Assembly (NCBI RefSeq): GCF_901933205.1
Contig: NC_044601.1
Span: 29,178,352 to 29,242,351 of the forward strand
DNA: 64,000 nucleotides
Reading direction: 5' to 3'
DNA from: Camarhynchus parvulus
Lineage: Eukaryota; Chordata; Aves; Passeriformes; Thraupidae
A program made the translations under genes and the position numbers. The notes under the pieces were generated by a model. The model saw nothing but the letters and a program-made list of their open reading frames with translations. It was not told the DNA's origin and did not search any database. This document shows, in pieces, positions 10,779-23,353 of the stretch (positions are counted from its first letter, which is position 1; each line of letters opens with the position of its first letter).

Positions 10779-13700
10779 CCTTGCAATAGTCTGTCAGCTT
10801 TTGGGATTGGTTGCTGGAAAAAAAAGCAATAGAGCAATGAAAAGATTGTTCTTCATCAGAAAGCATCTCTTGCTCCCAAACAAACTATGATGATGAAGTA
10901 AAGGCAAAGTGTGCTTCAAAATAGAAAGATAAAAGTGTTCAGTCAGTATTTTACTGGAAAAGCATATAAAAACTTATAGAAAGAAAAAGGAAGTGGAAGA
11001 GTCATTCAGGTGCCAATTTTTGTAACACACCAGTAACTCCTAATACAAGCTGAGGAAATTCTTTTTTAGGATAAACTTCTTGTAAGATAGTCTACCTCAA
11101 TGAATCCTGTACTTAAAAGATAATGGTTATTTAAGTCACAGAAATAGCTCTTAAAAAGAAGAAAATTCCATTATCATCTACTTCCAAAAAAAAAATGCAG
11201 CTGAAAAAGAAGGGAAAAAAAGGGAGAACTTCTGCAACCTTTGAAGTCTGCATTCATAACATGAGGCAGTTCCTTAAAATCCAAGTTTATACCTTGAGGA
11301 TCAGAAACACAAAAAAATAATCAGTGATAAATCCTGTTTAGACATGAAAAGATAATTTCTAAAATCTTTAACCAAATGTCAATTCGTGTATAAAATAGCA
11401 AAATATGAGCTAGTGTGTCCAAAAGAAGTGCCTAAGAATTAGCATGTACAAAAAATTGCTAGTTTGGGTAAGATGGCTAAGTAACTAATGAAGGTGTTTT
11501 GAATTAACCCAAAATTTCTAGTAAATAACAGAATAATGTTAAATGTAGGGCCCAAATCCAGTCATTTCAGAAATGTAGATGTATGCTGAAATGACAAGAC
11601 GCATTTCATGTAGAAAACCATTAAGATTCAGACTTGTGAAGATTCATGCTGATGCACTGTATGTTAAATAATCTTGTTAAAAGTACTTTTGCTCAACTTG
11701 CACAGTTTGGAGATACAATTCCTACTAGAATTTTCTGAGAAAAATAGAAGTCAAACAGAAAAATATTTGAAGGAGTCATGGGGTATTGTATTAACCCAAA
11801 TCTCTAAGGACTACTTCTTAAATCTGCAATCAGCAGAGCTACAGGTGTTTCCAAAAGCACATGATTATCCTGCGGTTGGTTTCTGGTAGCTTAACTTTTC
11901 TGAAAGTAACTTTCTAAAGCTAATAAGGGGATATTTTATGGACATAGCTCAGAAAGGGTTTTTGAAGTGAAATTTCTCACTGTGTACCAATCGGTACACA
12001 CAGCAAAATTTTTTCTTTTTCATTACTCTTGTTCAGGTTCAAAATTCCAGTGGCTTTCTGGAAGTAAAGATTAAAACTAACCTTTGTGCCTTCTCCTCCT
12101 ACTACTACTGTGCCTAAAGTAGCTGGGTATTTCATAAAAAGCTGCTACATTCAACCTCTCTCCTTTGCTTCAGCTCTCAAACGACACTTGTCAGTGAGAT
12201 TACTTCACCCTCAAAGAATAGAAAAATCATTGTCTTTTTCCGACACTACTTGTAAAAAAATATTTTTCAGATCTTTTTAACATGCACGGGGGGAATTGCA
12301 GTTCTATGCATATAATATGCAGATGCTAACCAGGAACATTCAAATCTTCTGCTCCTTAGGCCAAATCCCCCTGAATGATTGGCAACCTTTCCACCAAACA
12401 CAGTGGAAGTAGGATGTGCTCATAGACCACTGAAATATAAACATGGGATGTGCTAAGTGCATTACAGAAATGAACTCTGAAAAAATCACTCAAAAATTTC
12501 TTATCCCTTCTGTTCTGAGCTATATTTTATAGCAAACCCATTTTTGATAAATATAAACTGTGAAGGTCCATTCATAAATTGCATTTATAGTAGCAACATT
12601 TGGTGTGGAAAAACAGTTCTTTTATGACAATATCAATTTGCATAAGAACGTGAGCTTTCAAATCTGGTAAAAGATGTAGAACCTCAAGAAAATATGTCTT
12701 CAGTGGAGTGTTCTATGTTATTTTTCTATCAGAAACATATTAAACCAAAAACCCACTGAAGGAAAACAAGAGACAACCTATTAGAATGCAGTTCCAGAGC
12801 CATTTGATTCAGCCTCTATATGGTATCCAGGACTAAAAATTACTTACATTTTGCTTATGTTCACTCCCTCCTCTACATGGTATAAGACATTTCATTCCAT
12901 CCCAGAGGGAAAAAACTCTTCTTGACTGCAGCAGCTATACTTTGTAATAGTTTCTCATCCTCAACAGTATAATTTTTTTCTCATATAAAACAGAAACAAA
13001 AAACCGGAGAAAAATCCATCAATTCATCTACAGGCATAAAAAATGTAAACATGTCCTCAAGACAAATAAATTTGGGACAATACATCAGGCCTTAATAATT
13101 TATTTATTTATGAATAATTCCAATTATTTATTTTAGTCTATAGATAAAAACAAGAGCTAGAATATTTGTCTTCTCTAGGAGAACACAAAATAATATTGTA
13201 GAGAGATGACAGAAGAACAATGCATAAATCACTCATGTAAAACATCATGTACAATATTCATTGCTATTAAGGTGACATTGAAATACCTGCCCTGTCTCAG
13301 TCTAAATAATATACCAAAAACAGCACCAAACAATTATACAGACGACTGATTGGAACTCCGTCATGAAAGACCAAATTTTTTTCCATACCATGCAGGTAAT
13401 TATTTACGACAAGTTCAAAACAAATAGGCAAGGTGAATCCTAAAATCTTTTTTACTTCCTTTTGTCAAGACTTAAATGGCATCACAAGGAGGAAAGGAGA
13501 GGAGAATGAGCTCTTATTCATGCATAGTGACTTATGGTACTTCTGGACTGATCAACTAAGGACATTAAGTAACCCAGAAAAGTATTTCAAATCTTTCATT
13601 TAACAAATTCAGCATGCCTCATTTGTCAAAGCATTATGCTATCACAGTAAAAATGCAACACTGCCCATTAAGATCACACCTTGAGCATCTTCATTGTCCA

Positions 13701-15019
13701 ATCATTTCCAAAAATATGTGCAGTCTTCTCAAATGGAATAATTTAGATTGGTTGTGTTTCAGAACTTTGTATATTTTATTAAGTCCCTTAAAATTTCCCT
13801 CTTTGACAGTCTAGGCAACACTAATGACCTCCTTCTGAGGTTCATTTCAGGTGTCATAGAGCCCATTTCAGAAAGATAGCCTGTGTAACAGTCTTTCGTC
13901 CAGTAAGGCGTGTAAAATAGGTTTTTAAAATTTGGAAATTAATTACAGCATTCAGCATTAGTGGTATTGATTAAGACACCTAACTGGCATCTGAACTTCA
14001 TTTGTTTTCTGAAGGTACTTACATGCTTTACAAATTTCTCTGTAAGGTTTGCACAAGTACTTACTAGAACAGCAGAATCCTATGTATTCTTTCTTTTCTC
14101 AGAAAAAGGAATTTTATATCATCTTCTCCACACTGACACTAGCAGCAATATAATCTTTAATCCCTTCTGTGAGCACTGAGAAGGTAGGATTGTAAAATAC
14201 CCCTACACTGCAATATTTTGCAGTCCATACTGGAGTAAGGTAAAGCAAGGACTACAAAGGCAGAGAAAGGTTAGTCAGAACCCTCTGTAAGACATCAAAG
14301 GGAGAGGTGAGCTCTAGTGTGCAGGTAAAACCTGACTGCTGCCCTCAGTATTCCTGAAAAGAACTGTTCTCCTCTTCAGTATTTTTCATAGGCCATTCTT
14401 CCAAGTAATAGATTTGACTAGCTCACATGAATTCCAAACACAGATCTCTTTACAGATTTCTTTTCTCCAGTGAACCCTTTCATGTGGACTTCATCTTCCT
14501 GTTTACATGTGTTTGATCAACTTCAAGGAACATATTTAATTATTTCCTAAACTTCTCCTCTAAACTGCTCATTTTTTGTTAATACCAAAAGATTTCTTAA
14601 TATGATGCTTATCCCTCTGCTTATCCCTCCAGCAAAAGCTCCACTTTGCACTGGACAATGCAGTTATGGAGGCCTCACTCAGTGAGTTACTATTTACCTA
14701 ACCAACCAAATTATTTAGTTTTAATTATCCTATTTTCTGTCCCAGGTGATTCTCATGCTCTTCCAGGAGATCTTGTGAGCCATTATGACTGCTGCTCCCC
14801 AAAGCACCCATGTCCTCTGAGGTATCATTTCACACACTTCGGTCAACCCACTATGACCTCAAATTGTGACTTCTTCAACTACAGCTTTTTCAACAAACCT
14901 TCCACCTTCCTCGTGACACTAAACCTTCAGAGGAGCTTTACTCAAGGTTTATCCTCCTCATCATCATTTTCCATGATGAGGACCCCAGTGTTGTGTGTAG
15001 GGCAGGTGATGTTGTGTGC
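10779..15019. other. AT-rich intergenic DNA, nothing firm
   Basis: About 4.2 kb of AT-rich sequence. I see no gene. A perfect 8-base inverted repeat with a 4-base loop lies at 11981-12000. Open frames at 11674-14179 are short and without motifs. A 159-codon frame at 14646-15125 runs into the next CR1 and has no independent support. Confidence 0.45.
11981..12000. repeat. Short perfect hairpin
   Basis: TGTGTACC at 11981-11988 is the exact reverse complement of GGTACACA at 11993-12000, with an AATC loop. No T-run follows, and there is no known function. Confidence 0.6.
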
Positions 15020-15985
15020 TTTGACTGTGCATTTGACACAGTCTCACAGAGCCCTGACCAGCAAATGGGTGGGACACGGACTGGGTAAGTGGACCATGCA
15101 GTGCATAGGAACTGCTGGTGACTAGCAGCCAACAGCATCCCTTGGGGATCAAAACTGGCACAAAGACTATTTCGTGTCTTTCATGTCATGCTAAGATGGT
15201 GCCTTCTGTCATCAGATTTGTGAATGATACCAAATTGGTTGAGTGGAACAATTCACTGGAGGGAAAGGTTACTCCTCAGAGGAACCTGGAGAAATGACCT
15301 ACAGGAACCTCATGCAGTTCAGCAGGAGAAAATTCAGTCTTGCCTCTTGATAGAATACAGGCCAGGACTGACTGTCAGAGAAGCAATTGATCTTAGTGTC
15401 CTTATGAGCCACAAGTCAAACGTGACTCAGCAGCGTGACCCCGCAGCAAAGAGGGCCAGCTGCATTGAGAGCTGTTTTGGTACTTCTGTAACTGTCAGGG
15501 CCAGCAGAGTTCTTTGGCGTTTGCAATGCTGCATTTAATGTTGTGTCTACTTCTGGTCACTAGAAAAAGGACATTGAGAGACTGGAATGAATCCACTGGA
15601 GGCCACAAAGGCTAGGATTTGGCGTACATGAAGCACAAGAAAAGGCTCTAAAAACAGGAACAGTTCCTCTTGGAGTGGAGAAGGGAAAGGAGACACATTT
15701 CTTTTCACTACAACTGCCTGATCAGAGGTTATATAGGGGGTAAAACCAGACCCTTCTCAGCCATGTACAAAAAAAGGACAAGAAGCAACAGACGTAAGTA
15801 AGAAGAGGAAATTCTGATTAGGTAGCAGGAAATATTTTTTGCCATGAAAGTAGTTAAATAGTGACACAAATTGCCCAGGGGTATTGTCAGATTTTCATCC
15901 TTAGAGGAGGTCAAGATTTAAATGACCATTGCCCTGAGCAATCTGATCCAATTAAACCTGCTGGATTTAGGCAGTTTTTGGGCAG
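15020..15985 (+). repeat. CR1 LINE, diverged ORF2 region, plus strand
   Basis: An older CR1 copy. The frame around 15025-15050 keeps the FDxAFDTVSH-type motif (TTTGACACAGTCTCACAG). The polymerase box near 15217-15228 reads FVND instead of FADD, so a catalytic aspartate is lost. Further on, ACTGGAATGAATCCACTGGA-type and ACAAATTGCCCAGGGG blocks follow the normal CR1 order, ending near CAATTAAACCTGCTGGATTT (15949-15968). The terminal octamer repeats are missing or unrecognisable. Open frames of 104 codons or fewer inside are relics. Confidence 0.85.
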
Positions 15986-18900
15986 AACTGTCCGTCTCCC
16001 CAAATACATCTTAAATTCATTAAATACATCTTAAATAAGTGTACAGCTTGTATAATAGTCCCTCTAACAGAGGATACAAAACAAAGCAAAACAAATCCTT
16101 CATGCCAGTTAGGGAGGATTATTATAATATATTATAAGTGCTCATGCTATAAGTGCTCCTTCAGACTGTTAGGGGAACTCACAGTACACAAAAGCACCAA
16201 AAACCCTTTTCTTGATAAAAATTTAGGGAGGTATTACAATCCACAACCGGTTTTCAAGGCATTACAAATGGCAAAATAAAAGTATGTCCTAAAGATCATG
16301 GCTCTTGTTTACAAAGTAGACACATACAAACCCTAGGTTTGCACGTATCTACTAAAGTAGATACATACAAACCATACCACTCCAACCACCAGACAGGGAT
16401 CATCTGTCTGCATCTACTGTTATGCATTCCTGGGAAACTTCTTCCAGATGAAGGAATAGGCTTTGTTGAAAAAGAATTCAGAAGCTGTGAATTTAAGCAG
16501 CCACAGAACCTTTCCTAAAAATCACAATATCTGTAAATAATATCTTCATCCAAGAATCATCTGAATGTAGGCCTTGTTCACTAAAATGACATAACAAATA
16601 CAAGTTTTTCTTCATCCTGAATTTTTATTTAAGATTTATAGGATTCTGTCTGCTTGTGTGGCCTTCTTAATAAACAGGGAGGTCCTCCTCTTCCACTCAT
16701 AAATTATCTATCAGATGTTTTAACTATTCAGTAACTCTAATATGTGAATGATAAAATAATAATGCTTTAAATAATGATAACCAAGAATGAATAATAAAAC
16801 CTTTTTCTGAATACTTTGGAGAGCAATCCCCGCCCTAAATACAAAATTTTTCATTTTGTGATTTTCAATAGCCAAACTTATGAATAAAACAATCTTTTAT
16901 CTAGGTGTCAGAGAATACAGAGGTAGAAGCAGTGACAAAGGTGAAAGAGACTGAATTAATCCATCAAATCCACTTTTGCCAGATTTGCTCTAATCTATTG
17001 TGAAACTGTAGAAGATCAATAAAGAATAAACTTTAAAAAAATACAGAATAATTACATCAGATACAGTTGCTATTAGTAAAAAAGCTATGATCTATATAAA
17101 TAGAAATTACACTGTTAAAGTCACTGTTAAGTTCTTGTGTTTGGGGTCTAGTTCAACCTACTGTTATAGCTGTCACTTCAGCAAAGTTACAGTGATGTGT
17201 CCTGAGACAGGCTCAAATCTTTCAGCTGCCTTTTATTTCCACTTCATGTCTCAAGGATAAATGATAATGGATTGTTTCATGTTATGACTTCCATTCATGT
17301 AAGAAATAATTTGAAGCTTATTGGGTTTTGTCTTTGCGATTTTGTTCCAGAAATTTAGGGGTGAGGTGCAAATACACCTATTTCAGTATATATAATGAAA
17401 TTTCAAAAATCTCTTTGAAATACCTGATAGCTTTCTTCTTCCTCTTTGGAAAGCTCACATTCAAAACTTCCCCACATATTGTTCTTAAAACATGCTCATG
17501 CTTCAAGAGAATGGATCAAACAGGAAAGTTAAAAGAAAATTTACAATGTATTTGTTGTTTTCCCTCTTCTTAGAAACTCTTGATAGACTTCTTATTTCAG
17601 CCCTTGTTTCTTATGTTCTCAAATAGAATAATTTATTAACAGATTTGTCATCACTGTAAAACTAGCATACACAGCCTGAAAAAAAGAAGTTATAACTTCT
17701 GTTGAGAAAAATTACCTGCTGAAAATCTTTCTGATTTTCGTGTTTATGGGAAACAATGTCCAAATAATTTCCTAAGTTTTTTCAGAACCTTTATAAGGAA
17801 GATGAATCTGGGAGAAAATAATGCTGTTAGGGCTAACTCAATAGTGGTATAGCAGAACTGTCAATATGAGAATGATGACACTATGCCTGAAAATTATTCT
17901 TGCAATACAGGAGAGAATTTATTAATGGATAGAAAATGGAAAATTTGCCACAGGCTCAAGCAGCATTCTTGCAGTATTGTGTGAGGAGTCAGTAGGAAAA
18001 GTGTTTAGCTTTCTCTGGAAACAATTTTAGACCTTTTCCAGTGCAACGGCCTTAATCTGATCTCTGGTGATATAGTGACCTTCTGAGTAAAAATCTTTGA
18101 GTGCCACTTGGCAGATAGTTCTTGCTGCTCATCCATGGAAAATCCTTGCTGAATCCTGTTTCACAGACACCATCTCCTTTCTCTGTTCTCCTCTGAAGGT
18201 TTGAGGTTTTGGTATTTTCCTTTGGTTTTGTCTTTTGTCTGTTAAGATTTTGAACTCAGTTTTTCAGCAGAGACATTTCAGCAGATAATTTTTTTTATCA
18301 TGACATTTCACTGTTACCTGTGCTACATGCTTCACACTATTCAGCACATCCACAAGTGGGTCCTTCCAGGGTGCAAGGACACACTCCTCCACACCAGGTG
18401 TGTTCTGGGATGGGAAACTGAATGATGCTTCATTGCCCCACTGCCAAGAAACAGCAGAAGAAGCAGTGCTCCATGCAGGCATGGCAGGAATAACAGACAG
18501 GAACACACAGGTTAGCAAATAAACATTGGAAGAAATGCTGATAAGTGCCTGAAGATGAGCAGTGCTCCAGTCTTGCTCCCAGCCTGTCTGTGCAAAGGAC
18601 AAACTCAAAGTGTGACACCAGATTGATTAGAAAGAAAGAAAGTCTCTGTGCAAACCAGGCAAACCCATGGGATGAAAACCAGCTTCTAACTAACTTGAGG
18701 AATACCTCACACTCTGGAAGACCCTGCACTGGGAGCTGGGAACTATGCTAGGAAAGTTCACAGAATATATTTGCCTTTCTCCTAGGTACTCACCAGTGGC
18801 CAACTGATGGTTTGGAAGGACTTTCAGAACTTTTCAGTGTTGTGCTCCTCCACATGGGTTTTAGATTTCTCATTTCCATCCTAAGATGAGCAGTGTGGGA

Positions 18901-19604
18901 CGAAGAACAGAAGCTGGATGGACTGGAGCAAGGAATAAATAAAATTCTTGTTTCCTTCTCAACACACAGTCCCAGAACACCAGCACATGGCACATGAACA
19001 AAATAGGTGTTTTAGTTTTCACTGAATGAACTGCAACTATAAGGCACCTTTTTACCTGGGTCCTTCCCAGAACGATCAATACTTACCTTGCACCAGATCA
19101 TCACAAAACCTAGCCTGAGAGGCCCACAAAGGCCTGAAGCAATAAAAAGCACAAAAGCACAGGACTTTCCTCTCAGGCTGTCAGTGAAGCTCCAAAAAGA
19201 CAAATACCACCTCACTTGACTGTATCTGGGACGCTAAAGGAGCCAGAACAGAACATTTTCTCAGTCAGTGAGAAGGGAAAAAACAATGCAATTACTCATT
19301 TGTACATTCAGTGCAAACATTGTTTCTAACTGAAGAATAAACATATGTTTACCATAATGGAGTACCCCACCATCAGCTGTGGCCACAAGCATGATGTGAC
19401 ATTTTTCCAGTAGCTTCCTAAGCCAGAGACAGTCAGCTGCTGTACAGCCTGCAGCAGAACTTTCTCCCATGACTTTATCCATCTGTTTTATGCAACTGTA
19501 TATAACTTGGGTGGGAGGTGCTTAGAGAGATGGTCCTGAGCCACTATTAGTGTTATTGCCTGCCCTCCAGCCCCTGGATGAGAAGTGAATTTCCTGTTCT
19601 ATTT
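15986..19604. other. AT-rich intergenic DNA with short duplications
   Basis: No gene recognised over about 3.6 kb. It contains an 11-base direct repeat TATAAGTGCTC (16133-16143 and 16148-16158) and a near-perfect 20-base duplication at 16313-16332 and 16354-16373. A perfect donor-like AAGGTAAGT occurs on the minus strand near 19078-19086, but without a convincing exon. Confidence 0.45.
16313..16373 (+). repeat. Local tandem duplication, 41-base spacing
   Basis: AAAGTAGACACATACAAACC (16313-16332) recurs as AAAGTAGATACATACAAACC (16354-16373) with one mismatch. This indicates a small local duplication. Confidence 0.75.
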
Positions 19605-19840
19605 TCTGCATGCCATTTATCATTTCATAGACCTTTATGTATTTTCCAGGTTTTCAACTCTGAAGAAGCCAAGTAAATTTATGCAATTTCTTGTTTCATC
19701 TATCCCATCACCTTCTATACCTTTAAGCTTTTGACTGTACCCCTTGTAAGATATTAGTAATAATCCATGGTGTAAGATTTTACAAAAATAATTACTGTAT
19801 TCTGCCCCCAGCACAGAGTAATTCTGGACAAAAGTATAAA
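19605..19840 (-). repeat. Ancient CR1-type LINE, 3' side of an interrupted copy
   Basis: The plus strand reads CATTTATCATTTCATAGACC (19613-19632) and a GTTTTCAACTCTGAAGAAGC block (19650-19669). I recognise these as the reverse complement of the 3' region of old amniote CR1 lineages, distinct from the younger bird copies elsewhere in the window. It appears to be the left half of a copy that resumes after 20535. Confidence 0.55.
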
Positions 19841-20534
19841 TTCAGAGAAGAGTGGAAGGAGAGCAGCCCTGGAAGACAGACCTGTGGGTGCTGACTGACA
19901 GCAGGCTCAATATGAGTCAGCAGTGGGACCTGGCAGGCAAGAGGGCAAACATCCTGGGTTGCAATATCAGCAGCTGGTTAAAAAAGGTGATTATCCTGCT
20001 GTGTTCGGCGTGGGTGCAGCCTCAGTTCCAGTGCTGTGTGAAGATCTGGGCCCCAGAGCTTAAGATGAATGCAAAGGTCTTTGAATGCATCCAGAGGAGG
20101 GCAAGAGAAGTAGTGAAAAGGATGGAAGGCATGTCCTGTAAGGACCAGGTAAGGACTCTGGCTTGCCTAATTTGGAGAGCAGGAAGCTGGGGGGGGACCT
20201 CATTGCTCCTTACAGCTTCCTGAGGAGGAAAAGGAGAGGGAAGTACTGATATCTTCTCTTTGATATCCAGCGACAGGTCATGTAGAAGTGGTTTTAAATT
20301 TGCATCATGGGAGGTTCAGACACAACCTCAGGAAACATTTCTTTACCAAAATGGTGGTCAACAAACTGATAGGCTTCCTGGAGAGGTTGGTGTTCCATGC
20401 CTGTCAGTGTTTAAGAAGTATTTGAAAAACACGTCTAATAACATGCTTTAACTTCCAGTCAGCCTGGATTGGTCAGGCAGGGGGACTAGTTAAGCACTGT
20501 AGGTCCTTCCACTGAATTATTCTGTTATATTACT
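19841..20534 (+). repeat. CR1 LINE, ORF2 C-terminus and 3' end, plus strand
   Basis: Carries the CR1 order on the plus strand: DLWVLTDSRLNMSQQWDLAG-type protein relics (about 19879-19938), a VQPQFQCCVKIWAPE stretch (about 20014-20058), GGACCTCATTGCTCCTTACA (20196-20215), and a tail with TAGGTCCTTCCACTGAATTA (20500-20519). A 123-codon open frame at 19852-20223 is the remaining ORF2 fragment. The element sits inside an older CR1 of opposite orientation. Confidence 0.9.
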
Positions 20535-21080
20535 GATTAGGACTGTGCATGGTAAGGACAAGCTGCATGGAATTGTGCAGTGAAATAATGGTGCATTTAG
20601 TTTAGTCTTCTACTCCCTTTCTAGAGTTACCTAGTGCTATGTTCTGTGCCCTTGTTTGCTTATTCCCACTGTGTATTTAGCTGACATTTACATAGCCCCT
20701 CTGTAACACCGGGATCTCACACCTCGCTAAAAACAGTCAGTCCAGAGTCCTTTATGTATAAAGCTAGGATTGTTCTTCCCATGTGTTTTCCTTTACATCT
20801 GCCTACACAGAATTTCTGCTGCCTGTTTATGCTCAATTCAGTCTCATGAGATTGTTCTTTGATACAGTCCCAACCTTTAAAACTCCGAATAAGGTTGCAG
20901 TATCAGCAAACTTTTCTCCTCACTAACCACTTCCTTTGTCCTTATAGAGTTATACCTGAGAGTTACCCTGTCTGATTCCACTGGTGACTTGATTCTAAAC
21001 TGAAATCCCCAGATTTACCATTTATTCTACTTCTCCACTCCCTAGTTTACGTGCTTACAGATCCATAGAACACATTGGGA
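20535..21080 (-). repeat. Ancient CR1-type LINE, 5' side of the interrupted copy
   Basis: Plus-strand blocks GCAGTATCAGCAAAC (20897-20911), GATTCCACTGGTGACTTG (20974-20991) and CAGATTTACCATTTATTCTA (21010-21029), then a GATCCATAGAAC block (21060-21071), follow the order of the reverse complement of old amniote CR1. In that consensus 'ATCAGCAAACTTT', 'CCACTAGTGACC', 'ACCATTTATTC' and 'CTGATCCATGAGAGG' occur in sequence. The first 250 bases (20535-20790) are less certain. Confidence 0.6.
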
Positions 21081-21739
21081 AAAATTATCACTTCTATAAA
21101 ATGTACAACTACCTTACTGACTTTACATATTTGGTTTTGGTGCTCCCTAGAAATTACAAGGAAAGCAAGGAAAGGCCCATATCTAGTCACTAGGTAGGAT
21201 GGTAGTTGGAGTAGTAGTAACTCAGGTTAAAAGCATGGCAGATTTCACAACTACAACTCTGGCAGTTGAAGCAAATGTCACTTTATGTTGTCCTCTAGAA
21301 AACATTCACTATTACTGAAGGATTCTTAATGCCTGAGCTGGCAGAATTGCTGCAGTCATTTAAATGAACAATATGCATTTTTCTGTATAAAAATAACCTG
21401 GCCTTTTTTTGGTTTTTTTCAAAATTAAATGCCAGAGTTGCATACAAAATACCTAAATAAAAATCATCGGATTTCATCTCATGTGCCTCCCACTATAAAA
21501 CAGAAAACTCATATACATAAAATTGCAGAGGTCTGCTCAAGAAAGCAGAGCAATCATGTAAGTACTTTTTAAAGTAGAGTTTGACAAATTGTTCAGCCAC
21601 TGATAAGATTGGCTGTCCATGACACTTAGTAACACTTCCATCATTAATATCTTGTGTGCATATATTCACACAGAGTTGCGATTTTCTTGCATGAATTTAC
21701 ACTCCTGCCTAGGACCAAGACTTCTAGAAAAGACACACT

Positions 21740-21812
21740 CAGAAGAAAAAATAGCAAAAAAAGAAAAAAACCAAAAAAAAACCCCAAACCAAACCAAACC
21801 AAAAAACAAAAA
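21740..21812 (+). repeat. A/C-rich low-complexity tract
   Basis: Runs of A broken by C, with AACC units in the second half. Likely an old poly-A or simple repeat. Confidence 0.75.
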
Positions 21813-22374
21813 ACTTAGTATTCACACACAAAATCTTGCCTAGAGCCCTCAGACCATTACAGCTACAACAAGATTAGGAAGACATAAACTGACCAGTGTT
21901 TCTAGTCCAGTGACGTGGAACATCACTAGGCAGCCTCCTACTTTCCTCAGACCTGATAAATCTGTAGCAAATCTAAAGAACAATAATTGTACTGTTAGAA
22001 ACTGTCTGAGACTATTTGGAACTCTTTGTTAAACCAACCAAGATCAGCTTGATGACTGTATTGGCAAAAACCATCTCCAATGAGCAAAGGAAAATGTCCC
22101 TCTAGGAACCCTGTGTCACTAGCTGTGCTGAGCTCTGGTCAGACTCACTTTAACTAACTAGGCTTTTTGGAGCATTAGTTTACTATCCAGTCAGTGTATA
22201 CCTGTACCAATTCCCCAGATTACTGGCACCAAGAATCTAGCACAACAACCAGTTCCATTAAGAAAACTTCCAAAACAGAAGGAGGTGATCTTTTCTTCTT
22301 ATAGAACACCACAATACAGCCTCCATCAGCAACACCAGTCATCACCACTCTGCACTTGACCTCTTCCTGCTCAC

Positions 22375-22476
22375 CTCCCCAGACAACCCTCATCAGCACA
22401 TTGTCATTCCAGATAGTCTTCTGACACCCGTGGCCTGGCTCTGCGCAGCTGGGGTTGAGCTCACAGCCAATACAAC
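22375..22476 (-). other. Candidate 102-base internal exon, minus strand
   Basis: On the minus strand a polypyrimidine acceptor (TCTATTTTTCATTAG, just above 22476) and a near-consensus donor (GGAG then GTGAGC, below 22375) bound exactly 102 bases. It is open in phase 1-1, a symmetric exon. The reading is cysteine-rich: CIGCELNPSCAEPGHGC, then QKTIWNDNVLMRVVW. Four cysteines in 34 residues would suit a secreted or extracellular module. I do not recognise the family. A cryptic exon-like chance match is the main alternative. Confidence 0.2.
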
Positions 22477-23353
22477 CTAATGAAAAATAGATTTGCCAAA
22501 GATTGGCATCTCTCCTGAATTCCATGTACCACCTGAAAAATCCTGTTAGCAAACCTATTTCACAGTGCCCTGGTCCTTCCCCAGAGCATTTTGCACCCCA
22601 GTCTTCTCATACCAGTAGAGACAAACAGGCACTTTGCATTGTAATTGCTTTAATTAGCAAGGGAGTGCTCAGTCACTTAGACACTAGAGGGATGCCACCA
22701 CACAGCAGCAGCCCTTCTTTCCTACACTCTGTGCTCTGTAACACACCAAGGATTTTCATATCAACACATTCCACATGCATTAATGTGGTGTCGACATCAG
22801 CATCCCACACACACAGTGACTACAGGACAGAGTCCTGGCTTCTCATCTCCAGGCTGTGCTCCCTTGCACAGAGCAGCATTTCAGTCATTTGCCCAGACTC
22901 AGAACAGTTATTCCCAAGCCCTCTAATCAGCACCAAAACACAATCTTCATCTTCGCATCCCTTAACTTGCCAATATAGAGGTGGCATATTTTTTCCCACA
23001 TCTGAGAAAAGCTGTGGTCTACAGGCTCAAAAACTACTCTGCAGCACTAGTGAAAGTGACTGATAGGACACACGCTGGAACAAACAACACAAGGGCCTCA
23101 CCTAAGAGAAATCTAATTGATTTTACAATGACTTAGTAATTCAAAGACTGACACAGATTTATTCTCCTCCTGTCACTTATGTCCCATGGGTCTTTGGACA
23201 TATAACCTTTCTAGCTGTCACACTGGTGAAATGGATGATATTTACAAGCCCGAGTACTCAGGTTGCTCTAGCATAAAAAGACAAGTTTCTGGTTGTGTTC
23301 CATAATGATGGCAGCATTCAGAAACTGTGAAACTGAAGAGTGTGATATTACAG

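Larger units (their letters stand above)
21081..23353. other. Intergenic DNA, no firm gene
   Basis: Mostly unique-looking DNA. It includes an A/C-rich low-complexity tract at 21740-21812 and overlapping open frames on opposite strands at 22220-23063. The plus-strand 186-codon frame there is serine-rich and motif-free. The minus-strand frame contains a candidate exon, listed separately. Confidence 0.4.

Noticed and set aside
19078..19240. Consensus donor AAGGTAAGT on the minus strand with a possible acceptor 47 bases before
   Set aside because: The enclosed stretch is very short and gives no recognisable peptide; single good splice motifs are expected by chance in 64 kb.
22503..23063. 186-codon plus-strand open frame
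   Set aside because: Serine/histidine-rich with no motif or signal, and overlapped by opposite-strand frames; likely chance.
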